Positions 31,151 to 42,663 of a stretch of 64,000 bases of DNA are shown here, piece by piece. The position numbers and the translations under genes are program-made. Source of the stretch: Yponomeuta sedellus (Eukaryota > Arthropoda > Insecta > Lepidoptera > Yponomeutidae); assembly GCA_934045075.1 (NCBI GenBank), contig OW203729.1, positions 4,103,816 through 4,167,815 of the forward strand. Reading direction: 5' to 3'. How positions within the stretch are numbered: position 1 is the stretch's first letter; every line of letters begins with the position of its first letter. A model generated the notes under the pieces. The model was not told the origin of the DNA, made no database searches, and was given only the letters and a program-made list of their open reading frames with translations.

Positions 31151-31707
31151 AAAAATAATCAATCAACAGACTTATTTAGATGGATACTTTCTGTTCAATG
31201 TGTTTTCAAAGTGCAGCGACACCGGAGTGGTCGCTGACTTCAACAATCTGCATTGCATTTAGAGCCATGACCTGCCCTGTCCATGACGCAACCAGGCAGG
31301 AAGAGACATCACCAATATCCTATTTTTAAGATCTTTCTGGGTCAATTTTCTAAATGATCAGTATCCAAAACACTTCACAGCCCCATTGCTATGCAACTCT
31401 AGGTCAAGCGTACCACCAACCGAGCCACTAGGAAGTCTTAGATGTCATTAGCGGTGGCGATTAGATGAAGCCTCGGTAATTACGTCCAACCGAGGTCAAT
31501 GGGCTAAAGTACTCATTTCTTTCTATTATATCAGCCAGCTCGGTCAATGCCGTCCTCCGAAGGTCTAAGGGGACATTAGCGTGAAGATGCATTAGTTTTA
31601 AACATCCATGTGTGTATGCGGCCTTTTCGGTGCCGCAAATGAGGTTAGCAGAAGCGCAAGAAAAACTACTCGGAGTATCAACAAAAAAGCTCTTAATCAA
31701 AGTAATA
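31151..31707. other. Unassigned sequence
   Basis: No gene or recognised repeat is seen. Confidence 0.5.
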
Positions 31708-31800
31708 TTGAATAGTCTTTCCGGTGGGCTAGGCCGACTAAACTGTCAGGATGGTATAAGTGCTGGGCAAGCCTACACCATCTAAAACCATGTCCTTAGA
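31708..31800 (+). repeat. C-type repeat fragment
   Basis: TCTTTCCGGTGGGCTAGGCC, GACTAAACTGTCAGGATGGT and GTGCTGGGCAAGCCTACACC match 8265-8350 and the inverted copy at 45335-45560. Confidence 0.7.
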
Positions 31801-32689
31801 TGCATGTTATTGAAGACAAAGTCAGACTTCTATAATGCATTGGATTAGCAAGCTAAAGTGCCTGCTTACAGAAGATCCGGAAAAGCTCCCGGCTGGAGAC
31901 CACTATTTTCCTACCTTGTCAACGAACATAGCAACTTTAATGATTTACTCCAGGAATACCTTGACTTTACGACTTACAATCTCTATTAAAGAAGTAGAAA
32001 ATGTTTCCAGGGATCCTGTCTAAACTACACGTTGCAATATTTAATTACAGGGACTTGGAGAGATCTCAGAAAATCTAATTTAAAGCAGAGCGTTGACATA
32101 GAGGTCCGTGTTTGATTTGTAACGATGAAGAATTAAGTGCACTTCGTCACTGACAAGCAGAATCAATGTCTGTTTGAGCAGGAGACCCTTAGACAACAGT
32201 GATTCAGATGATCATTAGTGGCAGCGTCTACCTGTAGTAAAAAGGTAAAGTGGAAAGGTTTTTGCCTGATTGGGCGCTGTATTAAAAGGTCTACTCGGAG
32301 TACCCTTCTGGAGTTTACTGCTCTGTGGGTAGGCCATCTGAATGTCACGAGAGGGAGGCAGGAAACCGACATGTAAACGCCGTTTATTGCTTACACAATT
32401 AAATGTCAAACGCGCACAATAATATACTACACCCGTGTTTATGCCAAAGCTTGAGATTTTTATTTTTTAATTAAAAGTCCTCGATCCTGTCAATGTGTCC
32501 AATAAATTTTGCCCGACGACCTTTGCGGGGACCTTAAACTTTTGCGTATTCATAGTGATATTATTCACACGTCGGTACAAACATGCGACACGAGTGGAGG
32601 CAAGCGACAAATACATATTATATGAATAACCTAGCGAAGTAATGTCAGTACGTGACATTAACTATCTTAATTCAACTAAGTACTAAGTG
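31801..32689. other. Unassigned sequence
   Basis: No gene or recognised repeat is seen. Confidence 0.5.
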
Positions 32690-32920
32690 CTAATGAGCCA
32701 CTATTTTTTCGTGCCACTTGGATCAGAAACTGGGGTTTGGGGTTCCCAAGAGAGAACTTTTATTAAAGAATTAGAACGGCGCTTGAGGAACCGTGGTTTT
32801 GACGACCGCTCCGGGGCATTTCTGATGCGGAGGATCTCCCTTGCTGTGCAGCGCGGTAACGCTGGCAGCGTTATGAAGACCTTTGGGTCGGAGATGTCTC
32901 AGGGTGGTCTATTTAATTGA
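32690..32920 (+). pseudogene. Retroelement ORF C-terminal fragment
   Basis: The 77-codon frame ends SQERTFIKELERRLRNRGFD, DRSGAFLMRRISLAVQRGNA, GSVMKTFGSE, then stop. The pattern E-T-G-x-W-G ... F-I-K-E-L-x-R-R-L ... D-x-R-S-G-x-F-L-x-x-R-I-S-L-A-x-Q-R-G-N-A is, from memory, the conserved C-terminal module of a reverse-transcriptase-bearing element found across animals. No upstream RT core is visible. I infer a truncated retrotransposon; an exapted host fragment is less likely. A SINE-C begins 33 bp after the stop. Confidence 0.5.
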
Positions 32921-32952
32921 CATTTTATATTTAACTAATGATACTCTTTTAT

Positions 32953-33180
32953 GACGACCTCTCTGGCGTAGCGGTAGTGCATCTACCTACCTAGCAAGAG
33001 GTCGCGGGTTCGAATCCCGGTTGGGAACAATAAAAACCCCAGGTCTTGGATGTTTACATGTTTGTGATGTCGTTGTTTCTGGTTCCTACGACACAGGGTA
33101 TCCTAGTGTGGAGTCAGAAGCAATGTATGATCCTGTAAGTTAATGTTAAAAAAAAATGTTATGTTATGTTAAAAAAATGT
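32953..33180 (+). mobile_element. SINE-C copy
   Basis: tRNA-like head GACGACCTCTCTGGCGTAGC, GTAGTGCATCTACC and GGTCGCGGGTTCGAATCCCG. Body CCCCAGGTCTTGGATGTTTA and TAGTGTGGAGTCAGAAGCAA. The 3' end is built of TAATGTTA, A-runs and TGTTATGTTATG, typical of SINE tail slippage. Confidence 0.85.
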
Positions 33181-33789
33181 ACTAAAATATTGTAAGTAAT
33201 TGATGTCCTCATCATCGACAGCCTTAAGGCTTGGTAGGACTTCTGCGGCGGTGCGCTCGGGTGTGGCTCGCGAAGCCCAGCCTGTTTTTAAATGTTCGGT
33301 TACATTGGCCGCAGTGAAGTTCACCACGGTCATTGTACGTGTAAGAGGACCATGGCTGCGTCAATATCGTTGAGTACATTGACTGTTTAAAATAACAATA
33401 TCATTGCTAAACAGGACATTAAAAAGGACTCAGAACCTCAAGACGAAGCCACAAGAAACGAGGCTGCGTCCCATTGATTCACAGAAACCAAAATGGCGCC
33501 GCAAGAATGCAGCCACCAGCTAATTTCTCCACTGAGTGATTAGACGTGTCATTCTTAGGAACCGGTCATTCAGAGTCCGCCATTGAGCGAGCAAAAATAC
33601 CGAGCTCTGTTCAAACGACAGGTCGACAACGCCGGCTCTGGATACCAGAGCCACTAACCCCATTTGTTTGCTGTATATTACACTCCTGGGCACGCGTGGT
33701 GATTATCCCCATAGTCTCTCTCTGACAGAAGGCTGCTCTGCTGCTGCTGAACACAGACTGTTTGTGAAATAAGTATATTCTTTATTGAT
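33181..33789. other. Unassigned sequence with a SINE-B scrap
   Basis: CACGCGTGGTGATTATCCCC and ATAGTCTCTCTCTGACAGAA at 33693-33732 are a SINE-B 3' fragment. The rest is not recognised. Confidence 0.45.
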
Positions 33790-33989
33790 TATATTCTTTT
33801 TTATGCACTAACCCGTGCTAAGGACCATTTTAAAAACCTATTTAGAGACTAAAAATTCCACCCATGCCGGGACTCGAACCGCGACCTCTTGCGAACCGTG
33901 CCAACGCTCTGTCAACTGAGCTAATGGGCGACTCACCGGCATCAGTGTTTTGAACCTCATTACAATACTCTCTGTATTACGTACAGACA
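33790..33989 (-). mobile_element. SINE-A copy
   Basis: Tail TTATGCACTAACCCGTGCTA, then ACCTATTTAGAGACTAAAAA, tRNA-like domain (minus-strand ATTAGCTCAGTTGACAGAGC, GGTTCGAGTCCC) and leader CTCTGTATTACGTACAG. Several indels are present and no TSD can be assigned. Confidence 0.75.
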
Positions 33990-34246
33990 GCAAAGCAAAA
34001 GCAAGAAAGAAAAAAGGCGGGTTTTGTAGAAGACAGGTCGTTATTGTAGACCCGAAAATAGCAGAGACTACCAAATAAATATTCCAAATGTGTTGTAAAA
34101 TTAATTGTCATCCGCTTTAGTTCGTGATAGTTGGATTTAATTCAGAAAAATCGACTAGCTCCTTTTTGTAAATCCATTAATTTAAAATCACAAAATTACT
34201 GATCACTACATCATTGCCGATTTTGCGAAGGTTCAAGAAGAACCGA

Positions 34247-34278
34247 TAAAATATGAAGAATGATCTCTTCATATTTTA
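34247..34278. repeat. Perfect 13-bp hairpin
   Basis: TAAAATATGAAGA (34247-34259) pairs with 34266-34278 across ATGATC. Confidence 0.8.
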
Positions 34279-35191
34279 GCTATGTTTTATATATGGTCTA
34301 AGATCTTGAAGTCAAAGTAAGAGGAAATGGGCCGCAGGATCGCAATTAGGATACAGGATTCACAAATATCTTTAACATACAAGCATACAATCCAATAACC
34401 TACGTAAGTCAGAGTTAATTTAATAAAACTCGTGGATTGCCGGTTGAGAAGAAAAATGTTTTTATTGACTCTACGCGCAAACCATTTACACTAAAGGGTG
34501 TTTTTTGATATTAAATATAAAAAACAGAGAACTTTCTAAAAAAGTTGTGTAAATATCGAATTGGCGTATCGATACGTAAAAACAGAAGTCAGAGAAGGCT
34601 ATATAGGAATTAAATGAAAAGGGATGCAGTAGGAAATCGTCAAAGGGGTAAAATGGATGAGGATAACATTATAGCTATTACAGAGTAAGTAGTCAGGTTA
34701 TATAACGACGCAACAGCATTTTATTGGCAGCGCTAAACGTTATGACCGGCAGGATAGCCCCGTCCATAAAACAGGTAACTACTACTATGGGTGTATTCCA
34801 ATAGATGGCAGATTTACTGGTGTTTCCGAAGAGCGTTTGGTCTGAATTCCTCAATATTTGCGAATAAAACGCGTCCACATACAAATGACAAGGTTTTTAT
34901 GGGGCTAGCAGCCGCGTAGGCTGGTGGGCCCCATAAAAAGCTTGGAATGACAGTGCCAGTAAATCATTTTGGCAAACAAAAAAGGAATGCTACACAAATT
35001 GCACTATAGATTGTTTTAGTGTTTTGTGACATCTTAGTGTGGCCCACGTATACAGAGGGAAAATTTATTATAGAGATGTACGAATTACATGACTTATGTC
35101 CTGGCTAGATGAACTAATTTAGCTGTCGCGTCAATTACCTATAGAGCAATGTTTATAATATCGTTACCGAATAGGACCTCTGCTACTCCTA
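34279..35191. other. Unassigned sequence
   Basis: No gene or recognised repeat is seen upstream of the microexon candidate. Confidence 0.45.
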
Positions 35192-35215
35192 ACTTATACA
35201 TTTCACCTTTTTCAG

Positions 35216-35246
35216 AGACTAGTCGGCACCTCTGACCACAACAAAG
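35216..35246 (+). other. Candidate 31-nt microexon
   Basis: A CTAAC branch-point match (35189-35193) lies 22 nt before the acceptor AG, followed by a pyrimidine tract CATTTCACCTTTTTCAG ending at 35215. The exon is 31 nt and ends at AAAG|GTAAGT (GT at 35247), a full match to the insect 5' splice consensus. Only one of three frames is open: RLVGTSDHNK then G, entering in phase 0 and leaving in phase 1. I do not recognise the peptide. The neighbouring kilobase has no repeats. It could equally be a non-coding exon; no partner exon can be demonstrated in the window. Confidence 0.4.
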
Positions 35247-35252
35247 GTAAGT

Positions 35253-36838
35253 GAAACCGTATTGTTTAATTTAAAGCCCAACCTGGAGCCTTGCGAAACG
35301 CCGCAACCCATTTCAATTAGAATCGTCGCCGGCGCATGTCTCTAGACCCGAGCGAGAAGGACAATTGTTACCGATCACGAACTCCTGGGCAAAGGTGAAA
35401 AATCAAGTGGGAACGCCACGACTTGTCATTTTGCAGTCACGTTTTGGCTCTGCGAAATGTCATCAGTGCGCATTGCGTGGCCATAATGTACATACAGTCG
35501 GCAACAATTGCTTCTACTCCTTGTTGGTCGATATTCACTGATGCATCACATATTCAGGAGTACGTTCTACGTAAGTTCCTTCAAGTAAGTTCTACGTATT
35601 GTAGTAGGCAACATTTTTACATTCGAAATTACAGCCTCCTAAAATGTTTCGGCCTGGTGCGAGAATTCTTATTATTGTGGCAAAGGTCACTGTCATCTAG
35701 TATCAAAATCTAATATTTCTAGCTTAGTTTTTTTTTCAGTTGCATGCATTTGCTTGATTTTTGTAAAGTTCCCATGAAACAAATTTACTATTGGTCATTC
35801 TAACCGTACAAAAAAGTTCGTAGTTGGCCTATGTTAAATCTAATTAATTGTCCATCCAGACTACATTTGCACTGTGTCATCATTATAATATGAGTTCACC
35901 AGATACAAATCTATACCTTTCTTTCTCTGTAACACTCTCTATCTGAGAGTAGCTTTACTACTGATAAAAATTACGGTCTTCAAACTAATATATAATGGTG
36001 AATGGTTTCGTTTTAAGAAGTGTCTACTTATCTAGGAACAACGTCTTATATTTGCCCCACAGGCTGAGGCTTAAGAATCGGAATATTAATGGATAAGTCC
36101 TATCACTTAACGAATGCCTATTCATATGCGTCTAAGGCAGATAGCTTTGTCGGCCGACATCCATAATCCATCAGGCGGTAGAATCCGGCTGTCATACCTG
36201 GTGTGGCCGCGGAATACATTTGTATCTATGAGCTAAGGTGGATCCTAACGTCGTTTTGAACTCATCCTACATATAATGGCAAATCTGTTCAGTGCGGAAA
36301 TTCGGTCTAAGTATGTCAGCTGGGCTCCTAAATTTATTTCATCCATATTCCCAATGATGACGGTCTGTTGCCGAGTCATAGAGATAAGGTTGCTAAGCAG
36401 TGTACCGCACGGGTCAAGCAGTCAATCCCTACACGTCTGGGAGGCAGGCTTGAGTATACACGTGTTGAATGTCGCAATTTAGCATGTTCCATGACGCGGG
36501 AGACACAACAAAGGGGACTACAGGCTGTGGCACTGTTCGCTAGCACAATGCTACTAGGTGGACTTCGCTCTGGTAGTTTTCCCTGAAGCATTAAATAAAA
36601 ACTGTAAGGTTATACACGAGATATTTTTCTGCAGATACTGCGAAAATAGAGTCATCCATATAAATTTCTGTAACCATCCGTTACATGATTAAGTGATACC
36701 ACAGTATGATACCACAAATTCTTTTTAACGAGTCAAATTCGCTCTGTAAAACTATTTACTTTTTACAATCTTTACTCTGACCCCAAGAAAGTCCTTCCAA
36801 TTCTCTTTTTTTATCTGCAGAAGCATCAGGGCGAAGCT
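35253..36838. other. Unassigned sequence
   Basis: No gene is recognised. Another pyrimidine-rich acceptor-like site, TTTTTTTTTCAG, ends at 35740 and is followed by 19 open codons. Confidence 0.4.
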
Positions 36839-36992
36839 CACCAGCGCCGACAATGCACCGGCAACGAGCACAACAATAACACGTGGCGCCGCTGCGGCGC
36901 GCGCGCAGGGATTTATATCGAGCGCCGCGCATGCGCCATTGTTGCGCGCGTTATTGGACGCCCGGGCGTGACCGCTTCATTTGTTCGAGGGT
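36839..36992. promoter_or_regulatory. CpG-rich promoter-like island with NRF-1/Ewg motif
   Basis: A dense run of CpG (GTGGCGCCGCTGCGGCGCGC, GAGCGCCGCGC, GTTGCGCGCG, GCCCGGGCGTGACCG) interrupts AT-rich DNA. It contains the exact palindromic core GCGCATGCGC (36927-36936), the site bound by NRF-1, whose insect relative is Erect wing. A TATA-like TTTATAT lies at 36912-36918. No ORF starts immediately downstream on either strand, so the transcript would have to begin with a short or non-coding exon. Confidence 0.3.
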
Positions 36993-39867
36993 ACGCAGAC
37001 TTATTTGATGTTGCAAGGGCAGCAGAACAAACTGAGGTACACCCAGGATTACTGTAACGAACGAAAAACTTGAGATTTTGGTTTTCATCGGGGCATCAGA
37101 TCTGGTTAACGCAAATCGCGGCTTTGATACTGAAGATAAAGAACACTATAGTCAAACAGGAGCTTTATGTATTGTATTTTCTTACGTGGTCTTTGCAGTA
37201 GTTTAAGAAAGTTCAACGTCAAACGTAAAGAGTTGGTTTTTATCGCTCTGAAACATGAAGCGATAAAACTAATTAACAGTACGTACTCGAAAATGCAACA
37301 TGCAAACGACTAACAAACGTGAAACCGAAAGAACACAAAAACGAGGCTGCAATGCAGACAACTACATAAATAGCACGAAATTGTCAAATGCCGCAAAATT
37401 GCAGTCCCTTTTTTATCATCATCATCACGATGAAGACAATTTTTTCCATTCAACCTTGCACCGCCGGAATTTCTACACAAAAACAGCACGCCCAGACAGT
37501 ACAAAAAACAGTTCACTTTCATTCTGAGCGAAACGAAAATGTCAAACCCACAATCTGAGCCCCATATCAGAACGACATTATATCCAGTATCGCGGTTGTG
37601 AAACAATGCGGTGGGATTCGATACGGGGACAGAATGGAAGGAACAGAGGTTTCAATGACAAATAAAACTGTTGTACAATGTTTCCGCGCTATTTTAGGTC
37701 TTCCAGACTTCCGGACGCATTACAAATTGTTGCTGAGCTACACACGTGATCATTCATGGCACTGCAGCACTGCACGGTATGTCATTGCGATGTTATTTGC
37801 ATAAAAAGATGAAGAGAGTATTATTTCTCTCTGAGATAGCATAGGGTGATGAGAGATCGCCACGGATGGCCACAGGAGACGTTGATAGCATATTAGGAAG
37901 CAATGATCAGTGCTTCGTAACCGCGTTGCTCTTTATGCAGAATGTCCGAACGCTAAAATTAGACAAAGGTATATTTTATTTTAAAACTTCTTGAACGAAA
38001 CTTCTGTCTGACATAGTCCCGACTGGGGTGCATTGCCCAAGCCTGGGTACCGCGTAGTGCATCAGATAAACGCTCGTTGCCAATATGCCACGGCTCAATC
38101 GTGCGCCTATTGCGACGGCTTACCTTTCGGCGCCGGAGTGTGCGAAAGTAAGTCTTTCTGGGTCGGCAGAAAGGTTAGCTTAGCCTAATTTGGGCTGACA
38201 GGAATTTGAACTAAACCAACTTTGAGTGGGACGCTTCACCAAACATTTGGGATTCTATGAAGGTTTCAAGAAGGTTCCGGAGCCTATAGAAAACATTTTA
38301 TGAACCTCAAGTATTACTTGGACAAGAAATAAAACTAAGTATAAGACCAACAAGGGTTGAAGGGAACTCCGTATGCCACTTTTGATAACACACTAACTTT
38401 AAGAAAATGGCGGTCCTGAGAGTGGCTTATTATTTTAAGCCGCGAAACAGTACGCGTAAATACTATAATATTAAAAGTAAATAGCGTTATTTTATTTAGT
38501 GTACTATTTGTTCAGACTATTCATACAAACCAGATGGCTGGTACCGGTGACTGATAAGATAGGGCAAAGTAGTACCTGAAAAAAAAAGAAAATACAAATT
38601 AATATTTTAAGACTAAAACAATACAAGAGCAATAAGAAAGTAAATTGAAACAGTTAAAATCAACAATCAAAAGTAAGCAATAGACGTGTTTTCTGGAAGT
38701 ATACTCGGTCGAAAATCTTTGTATAGTTTGGCCTGGGATATAACTATGTTCGTATATTCTAATAATAATTCCTTCCACAAGACAACCACTTGTCCTGATT
38801 CCAAACTAAGATTACCCAGAGCTAAGGTAACCAGGCAAGGACAATAAAACATGGAAATACACACAGACTGAGGTCATGTGTACAAATGTATAAAGATTGA
38901 CAAAGAATGAAGAGATTACCTACACAGACAGTAAACTATTTAGCGTTATCAGCAAAGTTTCAGACATACGATAGTGGTGAAGGGGTCGCAAAAACTTGGC
39001 TACAATACAATGTCCTGAGACCAACAAACCAACTAGGGGTGGCTTCAGACGAGTTATTCGCGTGTCTAACGATGCGTTTCTCCGCCCCCTTGCAGTCGTA
39101 TTAATGGTGTATACTCAGCAACACCAGTGTATACATTTTTGTTCTATTTTCGGACTTCTACCACGCGCGTAAGAGCTTCAGTGCAGAACTTTAGAGTGGT
39201 GATAAGCGTACATTGTTTATGCATTCGTTAGGGTTGAAATGCACTCTGTAGTGGCCTGTTAGACTAACTTTAATGTTCTAGTCGAACGATCAAAACAATT
39301 TGGAATTAAAGTTAACTTGGACTTACAAAGCTTAAATTAGATACTTTAGAAACAAGACAGGATGCTCGCGAGCTTATTAAGTACCAGCCACCGTAACAAG
39401 TCATCCTTAGAAGTTTATGATGTCAAAATTAGGGGAGTAAAGTATAATATAAGATCAAAATGATCGTAAGCAAGAAAATTGAGAGTGGAATATTGAGAAA
39501 TTGCAAAAATTTAGGTTTAATTATGATGTCCTTGTCTGGTCACCATAGTGGCTATTCCAGTTAGGGACCAGACCAACTGATTTTGCTGTGTGGAATTTGT
39601 TATTATTTATATTGATTCCGTATGTACTATAAAGTGAAATTGAGGGTATTTTTGACATATTTTTGTAATGCTGTATTTGTTAGTTCTTTATGGAGACCAT
39701 AACTAAAATTATGAACTTCTTCGTCATGTTTCTCTAGTGTTATTTCGGAACCACGATCCCTGAAATGCAGTCCATTAGGCCGTGGTAAAGCATTTCCTTC
39801 TTTGGAAAGCTGTACATCATTTTAAATTTTAGTCGTACAGTCTATTTATTTTTACATGTCCAATTTA
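36993..39867. other. Unassigned sequence
   Basis: About 2.9 kb with no gene or repeat that I can recognise. Confidence 0.45.
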
Positions 39868-40094
39868 GTAAAAAAGATTCTACACTTAAACTGTAACTTT
39901 TTAGTCCAAAACTGCCATATTTCCATAAATGAAGTAACTTAGAACACGCTGCTCTTTTAGATAACACGCTGCCAATTTTATAAACATAGTTCATGAATTT
40001 GCGACACAATGTCTAGTTTAGGCATCTAATCTCAATTGTAAGGTTAGAATGTTGTTTACTAAATTGGACAAGTAAGAATAAATAGACTGTAGCT
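39868..40094 (+). repeat. Dispersed repeat shared with 19305-19545
   Basis: It aligns in order with the 19.3 kb copy and ends GTTTACTAAATTGGACAAGT, AAGAATAAATAGACTGTAG; the remainder of the 142-bp unit from 19.5 kb is absent. Confidence 0.65.
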
Positions 40095-40207
40095 ATTTTT
40101 ATTTTAGACCCTAAATTCTAGAATCTACGCTACGGTTGAAAACGTAGATGTCTATAGATGAGTGACGAGTGTCATTCACTTACTTTTCTTGCGATAATGA
40201 GAAAATA

Positions 40208-40545
40208 CATGGCATCATCAACCCTTTGTATGTCCCCACTGCTGGGGTACGGGTCTCTTCCTGCATCGCTGGAAGGTTACGCCATACTCAACCACGGAGG
40301 CCAAGTCCGGGTTGGAGGATTATAAGACAATGCTAGGTCTTACTGCCAGAAGTTATCAAGCCGCCCATAAGGCCTTTGACATGGCTTAACGACTGTCATT
40401 ACATGACAGCCGGCACCAACGGCTTCACATGCCTTGCGAAGCACGGAAGCGCTCGGAAAAAATGCCACTAGCGATAGTCACTGGATTATTGTTGCTTAAC
40501 CCAAGTGATCGATTCCAATCACTCGGTTCCACTAGGCCACCAGCG
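40208..40545 (+). repeat. B-type dispersed repeat, longest copy
   Basis: ATCATCAACCCTTTGTATGT, CCCCACTGCTGGGGTACGGG, AGAAGTTATCAAGCCGCCCA and TAAGGCC, then a further segment ACAGCCGGCACCAACGGCTT, GCCTTGCGAAGCACGGAAGC, AATGCCACTAGCG that ends near GGTTCCACTAGGCCACC. The last part resembles a Pol III gene-like sequence read in reverse (a possible tRNA-like head on the minus strand). It is non-coding. Confidence 0.65.
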
Positions 40546-40770
40546 CCACAAGAAAATATATACGTTAGCTGATTATTTGACCTTATGGTATTATTAACAT
40601 TAGTCCACTATCATTCTATACCTAAGTAGGTACCCCCACAGTAGAACTTGAAAGCATTGGGCCTTAAGTGAAGCACGCAGCAAAACAAACAACTGCCACC
40701 GCATGAATGAGCGAAAGAGCCAGCAAGATGGCACACACGCCACAAGTGTGTCAGAGACAGGTGCAGATAA

Positions 40771-41048
40771 GACGAGACAATGGCCCATCGCGCCGCGTCG
40801 CTAATCGCTGAATCAGCGCGACCTTGCCATAGACCACTAACCTGATAGAAAGAACTCTGTACACCGGGTCATTGAAGAAGCCTGAAAATCCGTATCTTCC
40901 GAGTCTTCAGTATCGATGATATTAGATAAACCACTTCCAATAAGCAATAGACACGAGACAGTGGCACATCACGCCGCGTCGCTGCTAGATGATTCAGCGC
41001 GACCTTGCGCCATAGACCATGAACCTCATAGAAGGGACTCTATCTACA
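40771..41048 (+). repeat. Diverged direct duplication of about 95 bp
   Basis: ACGAGACAATGGCCCATCGC, GCCGCGTCGCTAATCG, CAGCGCGACCTTGCCATAGA, CTGATAGAAAGAACTC (40771-40864) recur as ACGAGACAGTGGCACATCAC, GCCGCGTCGCTGCTAG, CAGCGCGACCTTGCGCCATA, CTCATAGAAGGGACTC (40952-41048). Confidence 0.75.
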
Positions 41049-41142
41049 CAATGTGTTTAGATTAGATAAGTCACAAATCAAAAGCCACATTATGTTCTGT
41101 GGAAATTCAAATTCCCTCATTAATTTTTTGACATCACCTGTA

Positions 41143-41375
41143 GAGCAGCGGTAGCCTAGTGGGTAGAACAATGGACTTGGAAGCGGGAGACCCAGGTTCG
41201 ATGTACCAATCACTTTGTTTTCTAAATTAGTTCTGTACATTTATGAAGTTATAGTAGCAATACCACTCACCGACGATGTAGGAAAAGATCGTGAGGAAAC
41301 CTGAGTGTCTGAGGTGTTCAAATACCCCAATCCGCGGTGGGACGTGTGCTAAATAAACCCATACTCTCTCTGACG
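41143..41375 (+). mobile_element. SINE-B copy with tRNA-like head
   Basis: The head AGCGGTAGCCTAGTGGGTAG and ACCCAGGTTCGATG is joined to ATGTACCAATCACTTTGTTT, AGATCGTGAGGAAACCTGAG, AATCCGCGGTGGGACG and CCCATACTCTCTCTGACG. The box-B side of the head is shortened by a deletion, and the last ~30 bp are absent. Confidence 0.8.
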
Positions 41376-42040
41376 AAGTTTACACATTCGGTCTGGCGTC
41401 AGTCAATCCGCTACTTGACACGTATCAAAGGACATTGTCCACTTTGTATGGGCGATTTGGCCAAACGTGAACAGTCAATTGAATTAAAACTAAGTACCTA
41501 GTAGGTTTTGTAGTATGAGTTAGTAAGAACCCTATTACAGTAATTAATTTGCATCAATATACCTGCATTGTGAGTTTTTTGCTGCAAGGTGTCCTATGAT
41601 TTGCTTGCTTTATTTGCCTACCAAAAGTAAGTCCGGTACAAAATCCGTTGTTGAGCCGGGGTCATCAATAAACGAACAATCGGGATCCATTTTTAACAAG
41701 CCAAAATAGTAATAAAACAAACAATATTCACGAGAAGCAAAGAAACAGCAAAAACATTGAATGAATGAATCGTTTTGTTTTTTTAGCCGGTGACAATGAC
41801 AATTCAAACTTTTTTTTGTCTAGTGTTGCCATAAATAAATAGTTTATCCTAAAATCGAGATTATTTCTTTTAATCATTTTATCACACCAATAATTGATTA
41901 TGACTTGTTGATTATGATTACGACACATCTACCAAGTATTCTAATGCCGTTGCATTATTTTATACCCAAATAATACTAAAACGCGATGCATTAGTTTTAT
42001 ACGTTTTATACGTCAATACAAACCATTAACTATCGACACA
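41376..42040. other. Unassigned sequence
   Basis: No gene or recognised repeat is seen. Confidence 0.5.
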
Positions 42041-42303
42041 GAGGATGTGTTGTGCCTAGAGAATGGCACCAACCCAAATTCTTCCCGCGGGTGTCGTATA
42101 AGGCGACTAAAGGACACAAACCGGGGGTTGGGCAGCAGCGCCCCCTGCAGTACAATTCCACCAAACTGCGATCCCAACCCGCATGCCAGCGTGGGGATTA
42201 TGGGCACTACCCCCCAATCATGGCACAACCTTGCGATACGGCGCTCATTAGGGGAGGGCTACGTCCATCAGTGGACTAATATAGCCTGAAGAAGAAGAAG
42301 AAG
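42041..42303 (+). mobile_element. SINE with RTE-like 3' tail, longest copy
   Basis: GTGTTGTGCCTAGAGAATGG, CCCGCGGGTGTCGTATAAGG, CGACTAAAGGACACAAACCG form a 5' part. Then CCCCCTGCAGTACAATTCCA, TGCCAGCGTGGGGATTATGG and the tail encoding RSLGEGYVHQWTNIA, stop, and a GAAGAAGAAG run. The tail is in frame with the LINE remnants at 44995 and 46734, but the 5' part is not LINE coding sequence. Confidence 0.75.
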
Positions 42304-42342
42304 GAAGCTAATAATACATCATTTCTAAGTGTTGTCTTTTAG

Positions 42343-42531
42343 GCTGAAGAGTGGTACGACTATGCCCTGCGAAGACGGCTGAATGCGATGTCTTTCACGC
42401 GCGCGTGGGCCGAGGTGCTTTCACATCATTGTGTGAATTGGAATGAAAATAAACAGCGCCGTGTCGGTGTGAGACGGTGTGGAGACTGGGAACTGCGTCG
42501 GACTGAGCGGAGAAAAACGCTTGGTTATTGA
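42343..42531 (+). other. Candidate exon after a strong acceptor
   Basis: GTGTTGTCTTTTAG (ending 42342) follows a CTAAT branch-like motif at about 42308 and precedes 62 open codons to TGA at 42529-42531. The frame reads AEEWYDYALRRRLNAMSFTR, AWAEVLSHHCVNWNENKQRR, VGVRRCGDWELRRTERRKTL, GY. It is GC-richer than the flanks, and the preceding in-frame triplet is a stop, so it would need splicing. No family is recognised. It could be a terminal exon, or chance downstream of the SINE tail that ends 40 bp upstream. Confidence 0.25.
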
Positions 42532-42663
42532 ACTCTACTTAACCCTAGACCCTAAGCTTCAAAGATAGCGGAAACCGTCGCAATTCTAAAGTTCTTAGCT
42601 TACTCGTACAACGTGCTATGAACATGTTTTCCAGTGTTAAGTTAACAATAATTGTTATGTTTG

